Positions 25,505 through 34,309 of a DNA stretch of 55,132 nucleotides are shown one piece after another; within the stretch, counting starts at the first letter, position 1; every line of letters begins with the position of its first letter. The DNA comes from Candidatus Dadabacteria bacterium. GTDB taxonomy: Bacteria; Desulfobacterota_D; UBA1144; Nemesobacterales; Nemesobacteraceae. A program made the translations under genes and the position numbers. The DNA lies in the NCBI GenBank assembly GCA_007571325.1, contig RKRQ01000015.1, positions 1-55,132 of the forward strand, written 5' to 3'. The notes under the pieces are model-generated. The model worked only from the letters and a program-made list of their open reading frames with translations. It ran no database searches and was not told the DNA's origin.

Positions 25505-25547
25505 GAAAAACAAAAAACCCTGAATGTTTCACGTGAAACATTCAGGG
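25505..25547 (-). terminator. Intrinsic terminator built on parS site 2
   Basis: On the minus strand a perfect 30-base palindrome (25547-25518) is followed by TTTTTTGTTTTT (25517-25506). It sits 43 bases after the stop of the two-domain CMD protein and before mnmE, so it would end that transcript. The centre of the hairpin stem is the parS site. Confidence 0.8.
25525..25540. other. parS centromere site 2
   Basis: Second exact TGTTTCACGTGAAACA. Here the palindrome continues for seven further bases on each side (25518-25547) and forms the stem of the terminator above. The two sites are 1,482 bases apart and enclose mnmE. Confidence 0.93.
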
Positions 25548-25589
25548 AAAACTAGGTAGGGAAGTGCTAAAGAAACGAAACTGTCAAAC

Positions 25590-26273
25590 TTACTTCTGAA
25601 GGCTCTTAAGCGTATCCATGGCGATGCTTGTATGTGCATAACAGGAGCCGGCAGTCATTACCATAGCGACATTTATAGCTTCAGCCATCTGCTCCGCGGT
25701 TACACCACCAGCACGCGCATCTTTCACGCATCCCCTTATACAATAGGGACATTTCGTCGCGTGCGCGCAGGCAAGTCCTATTATTCCCCTTTTCATTTTT
25801 TTACTTAAAGCTCCATCGGCAAAAACCTTCTTATGAAGCTCCATGAAAGGTGGAGATATATCGCCACTGCATTCCCTAAAACTGGCAATTTCTTTCGCTA
25901 TGTCTTTTTTGAAAAAATGTCCCTCGGTAAGTGGAATGTCATTTTCCAAGGTGTCCCAAGCCTCAAAAGCTAAGCTCGAAAACGCGTAAGGCGCTCCCAT
26001 GGCGAGCCTTAGTCCTACATATATCGATTCGACTATTTCCTGGTCTGTCGCTCCGTGTTTCTTGCTTGCACGAACTCTTGACCTTATGCAATAGGGACAA
26101 GCCGTAATATGCGCTACGGCTACTGCTATAAGCTGTTTTTCCTTCGCGGTAAGGGCTCCGTCGGTAAATACTGAATCGTGATAAGCCATCCACGCATCGT
26201 AAAGATCTGGGTTCTGCTCTCTAAGATAAGCTATATCCCCGCCTATATCGGCCTTCATTATAGTATCAGACAT
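25590..26273 (-). CDS. Double carboxymuconolactone decarboxylase/AhpD-like protein
   Basis: A 227-residue protein made of two tandem CMD-family helical domains. Each has the AhpD-type redox motif, CPYCIRSRVRASKKHG in the first and CPYCIRGCVKDARAGG in the second, with a following conserved helix. This suggests a peroxidase-like or thiol-redox role rather than true decarboxylation. I chose ATG 26273; a TTG at 26285 lies closer (3-4 bases) to the GGAGG. Its transcript appears to end at the parS-bearing terminator. Confidence 0.85.
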   Translation of the reverse strand: MSDTIMKADIGGDIAYLREQNPDLYDAWMAYHDSVFTDGALTAKEKQLIAVAVAHITACPYCIRSRVRASKKHGATDQEIVESIYVGLRLAMGAPYAFSSLAFEAWDTLENDIPLTEGHFFKKDIAKEIASFRECSGDISPPFMELHKKVFADGALSKKMKRGIIGLACAHATKCPYCIRGCVKDARAGGVTAEQMAEAINVAMVMTAGSCYAHTSIAMDTLKSLQK

Positions 26274-26465
26274 ATCAGTTGCCAATTTCCTCCATTATTA
26301 ATTTCTTGCCTATTAAAAAACCTGCTTGAGAAAAGCTCAAAATCCTATAACTCCCGCAATTAACTTAACCGCTTGAAACTAGAGAATCAATAGAATGGGA
26401 TACCGATGGAAACAAGCTTTGCACATATCTTTTCCCGAAAAGTTAAAAACGGATTTTAAAAGTGA

Positions 26466-27587
26466 TTAGAGAGCTATACGAAACGGTCCGTCCTCATAAA
26501 ATTCCAGAAGCTCTTCGTCAGACAACCCTTTTGCCTGAAGCAGTGCTTTGAATTTAGTTCCCATGAATTCAGGCATAAAAAGGGTTTTGGCGGCAAGACG
26601 GTCTTTTTGATCTTGCGGTTTGTCGTACATTCGAAAAATCTCAAGGATTCCCCAGTCAATGAGAAACTGCCCCTGAGTCGTATACTTGACGGTAGCAAGA
26701 TTTAAGGCATCTCCAATCCTTATAAGTTCGGAAAAATTAACGTCAGCAGTTATATCCTGCTCACCAACTCTTATATAGGGATTAGAACTGAGTTTGTGGC
26801 GGTAAAAACATCTCCAGGTACCTTTTCGCTTTTCGGGCGAGTAGAGTTCTGAAGCCAAGGAACCATAATCAATAGTTAAAACAAACCCTTTTTGAAGCGA
26901 TTTTTCCACCTCAACAAGCCATTTTTCAGCAAGTAGGCAGGCCTCAGCTTCCCGGCCTTCCATATATTGACCCAAGTACCGTTTCGAAAATTGACATAAA
27001 GCTTCTGTCTGAAGGTCCCGCAGAACCTCTTCGATTTCACCATCTCGAAGGGAAAGAAAAATTTCCCGAATTTCTCCACCATCTGATTTCAGCCGATGAA
27101 AAGGCAAAGAATCGAGAAACTCGTTTGCTATTACCACTCCGCAGAAACCACCGTCTTCTATTTTTTTCAAGTCATTAGTCCACCAAACTTTTTCACAGTG
27201 CTCTGCGAGTTTTTCTCTCGCCGCTCGGGTAGCTACGGGGCTTATTTCACTTATTATGTACTCGGTTCTCGCGTAAAGTTCTGGGTGGTTTTCACAAAGA
27301 ACCGTAAGTATGTCCAAGGCAAGTTGACCATCCGAGGCTCCAAATTCCACTACCGCAAATTTTTCGCTTTCAAGTAGAAGAGACGCCTTGACAAGCAACC
27401 GTGAGATGGTTTCCCCGAAAGAACGGTGGGCCGATGGGGCTGTGTAAAAATCACCTGTCTTTCCGATTCTTGCTTTTCCCGAGCAGTAATAACCATACTC
27501 TGGATGAAAAAGGGAAAGCTCAACAAACCTCTGGAAAGAAATCAAGCCGGATTTCTCTATCTCTTTCTTTACGATTTCTAAAATCAT
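26466..27587 (-). CDS. SAM-dependent methyltransferase, MidA/NDUFAF7 family
   Basis: A 373-residue class I methyltransferase of the DUF185 family. The SAM-binding strand is AVVEFGASDGQLALDIL, the acidic strand is EYIISEISP and ANEFLDSLPFHRL is the typical family motif. Mitochondrial relatives methylate an arginine of respiratory complex I; the bacterial target is less clear. The start at 27587 follows GAGAAAAAACTT; the open frame extends 11 codons further up without support. Confidence 0.88.
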   Translation of the reverse strand: MILEIVKKEIEKSGLISFQRFVELSLFHPEYGYYCSGKARIGKTGDFYTAPSAHRSFGETISRLLVKASLLLESEKFAVVEFGASDGQLALDILTVLCENHPELYARTEYIISEISPVATRAAREKLAEHCEKVWWTNDLKKIEDGGFCGVVIANEFLDSLPFHRLKSDGGEIREIFLSLRDGEIEEVLRDLQTEALCQFSKRYLGQYMEGREAEACLLAEKWLVEVEKSLQKGFVLTIDYGSLASELYSPEKRKGTWRCFYRHKLSSNPYIRVGEQDITADVNFSELIRIGDALNLATVKYTTQGQFLIDWGILEIFRMYDKPQDQKDRLAAKTLFMPEFMGTKFKALLQAKGLSDEELLEFYEDGPFRIAL

Positions 27588-27620
27588 AAGTTTTTTCTCT
27601 GTCACAGAAAATAACAGCAC

Positions 27621-28028
27621 CCAGATTAAATTACACAGATCCGACAGGTTTTAAAAACGGGTTAAACCCTCCCCAAATAGCCTTAAAAACAAGGGTGAAG
27701 AAACTCTTCCATGAGTATAAAAACGATATTCGCACTAAATGAACATTTCACAGAACGCGAAAAAAGTCTTCTGGTGGGTTGAAAAATTATCAAGTAATAT
27801 CAGGTACTTACATCCTTAGAATTGCAACCGAGCTAAATATTAAACAATTTATCAACAGCAAAAATCGTTTAATTTCAAGTAATTACGAAACAACGAACTT
27901 TCCTGGCGGTTCACATATACGCTATAAAACCGCCATCGTCGCCGCAAACAAATGGCTGTGTTAATTATGACTGAAAATTCAAGTTGAATCGCACCAGAAA
28001 AACACTCGGTGCGCGCGCAGCCCCTAGG
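27621..28028. other. Gene-free stretch with a 7-bp inverted repeat
   Basis: About 400 bases between folE2 and the methyltransferase gene with no gene I can support; a 61-codon plus-strand frame at 27779 has no ribosome-binding site or family resemblance. The only structure noted is GGCGGTT (27905-27911) pairing with AACCGCC (27928-27934). Confidence 0.4.
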
Positions 28029-28865
28029 TCAGCCATTTGAGAATCTTTTGCCAATGCTGGCAAAAGCATTATGGCTGTGGATGCTTTCGTAGTTAAGAAC
28101 TCTGAGTTCATAAGACTCAAATTTGGTATTGCCTTGGAGTTCCGAGGCTATATTTCTCACCACATCCTCGACAAAGCACGGTTTGTTATAGGCGCTCATT
28201 GTAACATGGCGCTCGTCTTCTCTTTTTAAAAGAGGGTAAAGAGGAGAGGACGCTCCTCTTTCTGCAATCTCTATAATTTCCTCAAGACAGATGTCTATCG
28301 GTTCGCTTTCCTCTTTTTTTTCGTGGGTTATGTTTACAAAAACCTTGGAACGCTGATTGTGGGCTCCGTAATCACTTATCTCCTTGCTGCAGGGACATAG
28401 AGTCTTGACCGGAACTACCACGCCTTGAGTGAGATTTATACCTTCTGGGCGCATTTCACCGTGGTATGTGCATCTATAGGGCTGGGGGGATATTTTGCCG
28501 CTTACAGGAGCATATCGATTGAAAAAGTAGTCAAATTCTATCTTAACATCGGAATCCTGCGAGTCCTGCCTTTCACAAAGAGCGGTCAGAAAAGAAGCCA
28601 TTCTCCCCAAAGAAAAGGACCCGTTAAAATCAAGAGCTGTCTCAAGCAATCGGCTCATATGAATTCCCTTTTGTTCGGAACGCAGGTTAACGCTCAGATT
28701 AAGAGAAGCCTGGACATTCTGGTCTTTCCGCGGGTCAATCTCGCAACCTTTTATCTTAAGCGGAATCTTAAGGTCGCAGACTCCTACCCTGTCTATGGAT
28801 ATATTCCTATAATCCTTTCTCGCCTGTATGTCTTCAATCGGTTTTTCTTCCAATTTCATTTTCAA
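28029..28865 (-). CDS. folE2: GTP cyclohydrolase FolE2
   Basis: Type IB GTP cyclohydrolase (278 aa), making 7,8-dihydroneopterin triphosphate from GTP with relaxed zinc dependence. The diagnostic CPCSKEISDYGAHNQRS includes the metal-site cysteine, and HVTMSAYNKPCFVEDVVR and YESIHSHNAFA follow. A TTG at 28865 with AGAGGA eight bases upstream is the likely start; the ATG two codons later is less well placed. It ends a folate cluster with mazG-like, pabC and pabB on the same strand. Confidence 0.95.
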   Translation of the reverse strand: MKMKLEEKPIEDIQARKDYRNISIDRVGVCDLKIPLKIKGCEIDPRKDQNVQASLNLSVNLRSEQKGIHMSRLLETALDFNGSFSLGRMASFLTALCERQDSQDSDVKIEFDYFFNRYAPVSGKISPQPYRCTYHGEMRPEGINLTQGVVVPVKTLCPCSKEISDYGAHNQRSKVFVNITHEKKEESEPIDICLEEIIEIAERGASSPLYPLLKREDERHVTMSAYNKPCFVEDVVRNIASELQGNTKFESYELRVLNYESIHSHNAFASIGKRFSNG

Positions 28866-29008
28866 AGCATTTTTCCTCTTTCTTCAATAGAGTAGCTATT
28901 GCGTGCGAATCAAAGGCGGATTCTTCTCAGAACGGGGAAGGATACCACAAGAAGACACCTTTGCAACAACAGAGTACAGAATGCAGGCTTACGTAAGAAT
29001 CCAGAGCC

Positions 29009-29347
29009 TCAGCGAAGTTTGGGATTGTTTGCGTGCCGTTTCCCGTCCCTATGCGTTTTCTTTTCAAAGTTCTTTCTCAAAACCTCCGTAAGATCAACCC
29101 CCGTCTGGTTCGCTATGCAAGTCAAGACAAAGAAAACGTCGGCAAGCTCATCTCCAAGTTCCTGTTGACCTTCATCTCCCTTGAAGCTCTGCTCCCCGTA
29201 TGTCCTGGACATTACTCTAGCGACTTCACCCACCTCCTCAACAAGCTGCGCAAGATTGGTAAGTTCAGAAAAATACCGAACTCCAACTTCCTTTATCCAC
29301 TCATCAACTTCGTGTTGATATTCCCTGACCGTTATATCACTAGGCAT
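29009..29347 (-). CDS. MazG-like nucleotide pyrophosphohydrolase
   Basis: An all-alpha NTP pyrophosphohydrolase of 112 aa. The metal-binding helices are visible as LVEEVGEVARVM (ExxE) and LGDELADVFFVLTCIANQTGVDL (ExxD). AGGAGG lies four bases before ATG 29347; an upstream in-frame start at 29377 would run through that site. Its position between pabC and folE2 suggests it could remove pyrophosphate from dihydroneopterin triphosphate, a step whose usual Nudix enzyme is absent here. That role is inference; general nucleotide house-cleaning is equally possible. Confidence 0.85.
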   Translation of the reverse strand: MPSDITVREYQHEVDEWIKEVGVRYFSELTNLAQLVEEVGEVARVMSRTYGEQSFKGDEGQQELGDELADVFFVLTCIANQTGVDLTEVLRKNFEKKTHRDGKRHANNPKLR

Positions 29348-29396
29348 AAAACCTCCTGAGATCCTCTGTATACGCAACCCCCGTGCTTTCTTAATT

Positions 29397-30206
29397 CTAC
29401 CACCCGAATTCCGAAAGAAGCGACTGTCTCATAACCTCATAACTCTTAGGAGCAAACGGCATTGCATCACCGTCCACACCGCTTACGTAAACAACACCCG
29501 CAACAGCGTTTGTAAGAAAAGCGTAATCGCTTGAGAGAAGCTCATCAAGAGAAAAACTCCCACAGAACACCTCGTAACCCAGCTGTTCTACCGCGCGCAA
29601 AACGATTTCCCTCGTTACACCGGGCAAAATGGGACACTCAAAGGATGGAGTGAAAAGTTTTTTTTTCTTTACCCAGAAAACATTATGGCTCGAGGTTTCC
29701 GCCACCCTGCCATCAGTATCAAGAAAAAGAACTTCGTCAAATCCCTTTTCTCGGGCTTCCCTTTTCCCCAAAACGTTTCCGAGGTAATTAAGAGTCTTGT
29801 ACGAAAAAAGACGGTTCCGAGGAGGTCTTCTCTCCCCGCATACCCAAAGAGAAGCGGTCTGCGGACTTTCGACACGGGGTCGTACAGAGACAAGAAGTGA
29901 GGACGCCCGGGGAGAGGAATAAAAAACCTCTTCGCCTTCGCTCAAAAGACACGCTTTTATATGCAGGTCGTTTCCCGGCGCTCTCTCCGCAGCTTCCTCA
30001 ATCCGAAGTCTAACCTTATCTTCCGAAGGAAACGGAATGCCGAGAAAATCGGCACCGGCGCGCATTCTCTTAAGATGCATGGAAAGAAAAACCGGAGGGC
30101 CATTTTTCCACCTGAAGCTTTCAAAGACCCCTTCTCCGTAAAAAAGGGCCCGAAGGGCAGGCAGAGACTCAAGGCTTTTTCCGTTCAGAAAAAAAAGTTT
30201 CTCCAT
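29397..30206 (-). CDS. pabC: Aminotransferase class IV, probable 4-amino-4-deoxychorismate lyase
   Basis: A 269-residue PLP enzyme of fold type IV. The PLP lysine is in SYKTLNYLGN, and VLFLDTDGRVAETSSHNVFW plus PILPGVTREIVL bind the cofactor phosphate. The family also includes branched-chain and D-amino acid transaminases, but the gene directly follows pabB (9-base gap) and precedes folate genes, so release of p-aminobenzoate and pyruvate from aminodeoxychorismate is the best call. Confidence 0.83.
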   Translation of the reverse strand: MEKLFFLNGKSLESLPALRALFYGEGVFESFRWKNGPPVFLSMHLKRMRAGADFLGIPFPSEDKVRLRIEEAAERAPGNDLHIKACLLSEGEEVFYSSPRASSLLVSVRPRVESPQTASLWVCGERRPPRNRLFSYKTLNYLGNVLGKREAREKGFDEVLFLDTDGRVAETSSHNVFWVKKKKLFTPSFECPILPGVTREIVLRAVEQLGYEVFCGSFSLDELLSSDYAFLTNAVAGVVYVSGVDGDAMPFAPKSYEVMRQSLLSEFGW

Positions 30207-30215
30207 GACCGATGA

Positions 30216-31442
30216 TTATATCATCCGTCGGAATGCAACCGACGTAAAAGCTTTTGCTTTAAGCTCTGTCTCTTTGTATTCCTCGTCGGCGTTCGAATCC
30301 CACACTATTCCGCCTCCGAACCAGAAATTCGCACCCTCAGAGGTATTAACCCCTGTGCGGATCGCGACGCTCATAGTGAAGTCTCCATCAGGGGGGAAAA
30401 GACATATAGCCCCGCAGTAAGGACCTCTTAAATGGGGCTCGAGGCTATCTATTATGCGAAGAGCTTCTCTTTTAGGGGCCCCGGTAACGGACCCCGGAGG
30501 AAATGTGCTAGCAATTATCTGCGAGAGTCCGATGCCAGGACGAAGAGATCCCTCGATTTCGGATTCCATCTGGAAAAGCGTGCTGTAGCGCCTTACGGAA
30601 AATAGTTCTCCCACCTCTACGGAACCGTACTCGCATATTCTGCCGAGATCGTTTCTCATGAGATCAACTATCATGAGATTTTCAGCACGTTCCTTGGGAC
30701 TTTCCCCGAGCGCCTGAGCAAGTTTTCCGTCAAGCAGGGGATCCGGGTCCCTTCGAGTCGTTCCCTTTATGGGCCTTGTTGTAATTCTGTCTCCTCTTTT
30801 TTTGAGAAAAAGCTCCATTGAACCACTTACAAGCTGAAAGTCCGGAAAACTGACAAGGGCGGCGAAGGGAACCGGCTGGGCGCGGTAAAAATCCACAAAC
30901 CATGAAAAAGGGTCGTCCAAGGGTTCAAAGTAAAATTTACGTGACAAATTTACTTGGTAAACGTCACCGGCGGCTATATGATCTTTTATTGCCGAAACTT
31001 TTTGGGCATATTCGTTCTTTTCGATATTGGAGAGCGAAGGACCCCCGGGACAGCCTTTCCATGAAGAAGCAACTGCAAGCGCCTCCTCGCAGGAAGTGGT
31101 ATAAAAGCTGTTTTTTTTATAGAAGTTGAAAAACAAAAAGGGAATTTTTTCTCCCTCATCCCCATCCCCGGAGGTAACAATCCCCGGAGTCGTGTACCGA
31201 AGATAATCATAGCTTATATAGCCAAGAGCGGTATAGCCTTCCGCCGCCAGTCGTTCGACAAAACATAGCGGGTCTTCAGGGAAAACTTCCTCTCTGGAAT
31301 CAGAAAACACCCTGGTTCCGTCGCCCGAGAAACAGACGGCTATATCCGGTTCGCCGAAAACTCCAGCCATTGGAGAGGACCTGGAATCAAACCACCCTCC
31401 GCCCGAATCTATCAAAAGGGATTTTGGCTTGTCAAACTTCAT
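30216..31442 (-). CDS. pabB: Aminodeoxychorismate synthase component I
   Basis: Chorismate-utilising enzyme of 408 aa that forms aminodeoxychorismate with a glutamine amidotransferase partner. The PIKGT motif with its lysine points to PabB rather than TrpE (PIAGT). RNDLGRICEYGSVEV, YSTLFQMESEIEGSL and TFPPGSVTGAPKREALRII are family landmarks. Its amidotransferase partner (PabA/TrpG) is not in the window. It lies 44 bases downstream of the Fe-S oxidoreductase gene and is followed by pabC. Confidence 0.9.
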   Translation of the reverse strand: MKFDKPKSLLIDSGGGWFDSRSSPMAGVFGEPDIAVCFSGDGTRVFSDSREEVFPEDPLCFVERLAAEGYTALGYISYDYLRYTTPGIVTSGDGDEGEKIPFLFFNFYKKNSFYTTSCEEALAVASSWKGCPGGPSLSNIEKNEYAQKVSAIKDHIAAGDVYQVNLSRKFYFEPLDDPFSWFVDFYRAQPVPFAALVSFPDFQLVSGSMELFLKKRGDRITTRPIKGTTRRDPDPLLDGKLAQALGESPKERAENLMIVDLMRNDLGRICEYGSVEVGELFSVRRYSTLFQMESEIEGSLRPGIGLSQIIASTFPPGSVTGAPKREALRIIDSLEPHLRGPYCGAICLFPPDGDFTMSVAIRTGVNTSEGANFWFGGGIVWDSNADEEYKETELKAKAFTSVAFRRMI

Positions 31443-31486
31443 AAACTTCTCGTTCTAAGACTCAAAGTGTCTGTATGGGAGTTTGA

Positions 31487-33487
31487 TTACGATGGGGGTG
31501 GAGCATCTGTCTTAACCGAGCGGTTAAGTATCTCAGCTATGTCCTGGATTCCTATATCCTCTTCTTTCCCTTTAAATCTTGCGGCGTCGTCGAACATGGT
31601 GTTGCAGAAATAGCACGCGGTAGCCAATGTGTCAGGGTTAATTTCCGCCGCTTCATCAAAGCGGTTCCAGTTAACCCTCGGGGCTTCTTCCTCCATCCAG
31701 ATCTTTCCTCCCCCGGCGCCACAGCAGAAACTTTTTGTCCTGTTCCTCTTCATCTCCACAAGATCGATTCCAGGGATGCTTTTAAGTATCTCTCTGGGAG
31801 AATCGTAAACATTGTTGTAGCGTCCTATGTAGCAGGAATCATGGTAGGTTATTTTTTCCTCAATTGGGGCGTCGGGGTTGAGTCTGCCATCTTGGATAAG
31901 CTGTAAGAGAAAATCGGTATGGTGAACAACCTCATAGTGTCCTCCGAACTGCGGATACTCGTTTTTTATCGTGTTGAAGCAATGCGGGCAGTTTGCGAGA
32001 ATCTTTTTCACCTTAAGCTCGTTCATCGTCTCGATATTCTGGACGGCGAGCATCTGGTAAAGAGCCTCTTCTCCCAACCTTCTAGCGGGGTCTCCCGTGC
32101 AGGTTTCCCCAGGACCCATCACGGCAAAGTTAACCCCGGCGATTTTAAGCAGGGTTACTATCGCTTTTGAGACTTCCTGTCCCCTAGGGTCATAGCCCCC
32201 GAAACATCCCGTCCAGTAAATCACGTCAAACTCGCTTGCGTTCTCGGCGGAAACACCGAGTATGGGAACTTCCATATCCGAGAGCCAAGCACCGCGGTCA
32301 GCTTCGGGAAATCCCCAGGGGTTTCCGTTGTTCTGAAGTTTCTGAAGAGTCCTCGTGGCAGTTCCACTCAGGCGACCTTCAAGCGTCAGAAATCTTCTCA
32401 TGTCCATTATCTTCCCCATCTGATCAATGAAAAGCGGGCACTGCTCTACACACGCGTTGCATGTCGTACACGCCCAAAGCTCCTCGGGCGTCACCCACTC
32501 GGTGTCGGGAAGGTCGGGCTGTTCTTCCTGAGGTTTCCCCGCCAGTATCTCCTTTCCCTCGCTCGAGGCGTAATGGCGAAGTTTGACAACTATATCTCTG
32601 GGAGAAAGAACCTTCTCCGTGTTCCACGCCGGACAGTTGTCCGTGCATCTTCCACACTCGGTGCAGGTATAGGCGTCGAGTATGTCCTTCCAGCTGAAAT
32701 CGGCTATCTTCGAAGAGCCAAAGTGGTCGAGATCATCGGGAATGTCTTCAAAGTCAAGTTTGGAGAGCTGTCCGCGGGGCTTTAAATTCTGAAAAAAAAC
32801 GTTGAAAACCGCGGTCAGAACATGACTGTGCTTTGAGTAAGGCAGATAATTCAGAAAAGAAAGCACTATGAGAACGTGAAACCACCAGAAAAACTCCTTC
32901 CAGAAAGAAGTGCTTCCGGCGCTCATCCCGTCGTAGAGCCCGGAAAACGCCCCGGACACAGGCAGCATGGCAGGGTTTGCCTCGGCCAGCGCTATCTTCG
33001 CCCCAGTGGTTAGGAAAGCAGTGATCATGAGGCCGAAGATGAGACCCAGTATCACCACCGCATCAGGCCCGTTAACCTCCCTTCTTCTGCCTATGGTGAG
33101 CCTGTTTATTATACCCATGGCTATGGCAACCAGAACCAGGGCCTGCACTATGTCCAGAACCAGTTCATATATCTCCCCAAGAAACCCCGGGAAAATATGA
33201 AATCCAGAAATAACTCCGCTTACCAGCATCTCCACCGTCCCCACGGTTATTATCACGAAGCCCCAGAAAATCATAGCGTGCTCTATGCCTGCGAAACGGT
33301 ATTTGAAAAGTCTTCTCTGCCCGAATACGTAAACGATTACCTTTCTTATCCTCTGGGGAATATCGTTCAGCCTGTCGTCTTCTTTCTTGCCCAGGGTTAT
33401 GAGCCTTAAGAGAAGACGGATGTTGTAAGCGAAAAAACCGAATGAGGCTATAAGCAATAAAAGCATTATGGCAGATTTGGGATCCAT
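31487..33487 (-). CDS. Membrane Fe-S oxidoreductase, Hdr/EMO-like (ETF:quinone type)
   Basis: A 666-residue fusion protein of the inner membrane. About five N-terminal transmembrane segments (to ~residue 235) resemble the cytochrome b/NarI-like domain. Two 4Fe-4S motifs follow (CTECGRCTDNCP and CTTCNACVEQCP). The C-terminal part has two CCG-type domains: CTGDPARR with CPHC, then FCCGAGGGK with CYFC. This is the layout of HdrD-like subunits that pass electrons from electron transfer flavoprotein to quinone. AGGAG lies seven bases before ATG 33487. etfAB are not nearby, so the donor is not shown. Confidence 0.87.
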   Translation of the reverse strand: MDPKSAIMLLLLIASFGFFAYNIRLLLRLITLGKKEDDRLNDIPQRIRKVIVYVFGQRRLFKYRFAGIEHAMIFWGFVIITVGTVEMLVSGVISGFHIFPGFLGEIYELVLDIVQALVLVAIAMGIINRLTIGRRREVNGPDAVVILGLIFGLMITAFLTTGAKIALAEANPAMLPVSGAFSGLYDGMSAGSTSFWKEFFWWFHVLIVLSFLNYLPYSKHSHVLTAVFNVFFQNLKPRGQLSKLDFEDIPDDLDHFGSSKIADFSWKDILDAYTCTECGRCTDNCPAWNTEKVLSPRDIVVKLRHYASSEGKEILAGKPQEEQPDLPDTEWVTPEELWACTTCNACVEQCPLFIDQMGKIMDMRRFLTLEGRLSGTATRTLQKLQNNGNPWGFPEADRGAWLSDMEVPILGVSAENASEFDVIYWTGCFGGYDPRGQEVSKAIVTLLKIAGVNFAVMGPGETCTGDPARRLGEEALYQMLAVQNIETMNELKVKKILANCPHCFNTIKNEYPQFGGHYEVVHHTDFLLQLIQDGRLNPDAPIEEKITYHDSCYIGRYNNVYDSPREILKSIPGIDLVEMKRNRTKSFCCGAGGGKIWMEEEAPRVNWNRFDEAAEINPDTLATACYFCNTMFDDAARFKGKEEDIGIQDIAEILNRSVKTDAPPPS

Positions 33488-33667
33488 CCAGTTTCTCCTA
33501 AGCAAGACATGCGGGAAAGCGGATATAAATTATATTAAATCAACGGGCTTTAATCAAGCTGAGAGCCAGGGCATCATGGAAAACCATTCAATAGTTAAAA
33601 ATCCTACCCGACGCCAGATTCCATCTTTCGGAAAATCCCCGGTACTGTATGATTTAGGGAAAAGCTC

Positions 33668-34267
33668 ATGAAAATTCTTCTCTACTACGACTACATATGC
33701 CCCTTTTGCTTTCTGGCCACAGAAAGGGTTCTCAAAGTGGCAAAAGAGTTTGACCTTGAAGTGAAGTGGCTCGGAGTGGAAATCCACCCTGAATATACGG
33801 TTGAGGGAAAAAGGCGGAGAAAAACCGAGAAAACTCTTCGTATTTCTCAAACCTTGGAAACCGTAGCGGCCGAGGACAGGATGAAAATAAAACTCCCGGG
33901 GTTTGTCACCAACTCCAGACTATGTCTTGAAGCAGCTGAGTTCGCGAAGGGAAAAAACAGATTCATGGAGTTTCACAAAGCCTCCTACACGGCATACTTC
34001 ATGGAGGGGAAAAACATAGGCATTCTCGAAGTCGTTCTTGAGGCAGGCAAAAGAGCGGGGCTTTGCCCCGAGGAACTTTCCCACTCTCTTGAGAAAAGGA
34101 TTTTTTCCGAAAGAATAGAGGAGAACATGGAAAGCGCGAGGAAAAACGATGTCTTCGGCGTTCCTACTTTCTATCTAGGCGGGCTAAGGATACACGGAAT
34201 CCAGCCGGTCGAATCGTACAGAAAACTGATAGCGAAAGAGCTTCGGCGAGAGCATTCTCTTCACTAA
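33668..34267 (+). CDS. DsbA-family (FrnE-like) oxidoreductase
   Basis: A 199-residue thioredoxin-fold protein with an inserted helical domain. The active site CPFC is at residues 11-14 after YYDYI, and the cis-proline loop is FGVPTFYLGG. There is no signal peptide, so it is cytoplasmic, as in the FrnE/2-hydroxychromene isomerase-like group. It is the only plus-strand gene in a long minus-strand block, between the Fe-S oxidoreductase and the CNNM pair. Confidence 0.87.
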   Translation: MKILLYYDYICPFCFLATERVLKVAKEFDLEVKWLGVEIHPEYTVEGKRRRKTEKTLRISQTLETVAAEDRMKIKLPGFVTNSRLCLEAAEFAKGKNRFMEFHKASYTAYFMEGKNIGILEVVLEAGKRAGLCPEELSHSLEKRIFSERIEENMESARKNDVFGVPTFYLGGLRIHGIQPVESYRKLIAKELRREHSLH

Positions 34268-34309
34268 ACACCGCAATGGAACTTCCCCGTCACTTTCTCA
34301 GCGAGGAAT

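Noticed and set aside
27779-27964. 61-codon plus-strand frame in the folE2-methyltransferase gap
   Set aside because: No ribosome-binding site, no family resemblance and AT-rich codons unlike neighbours.
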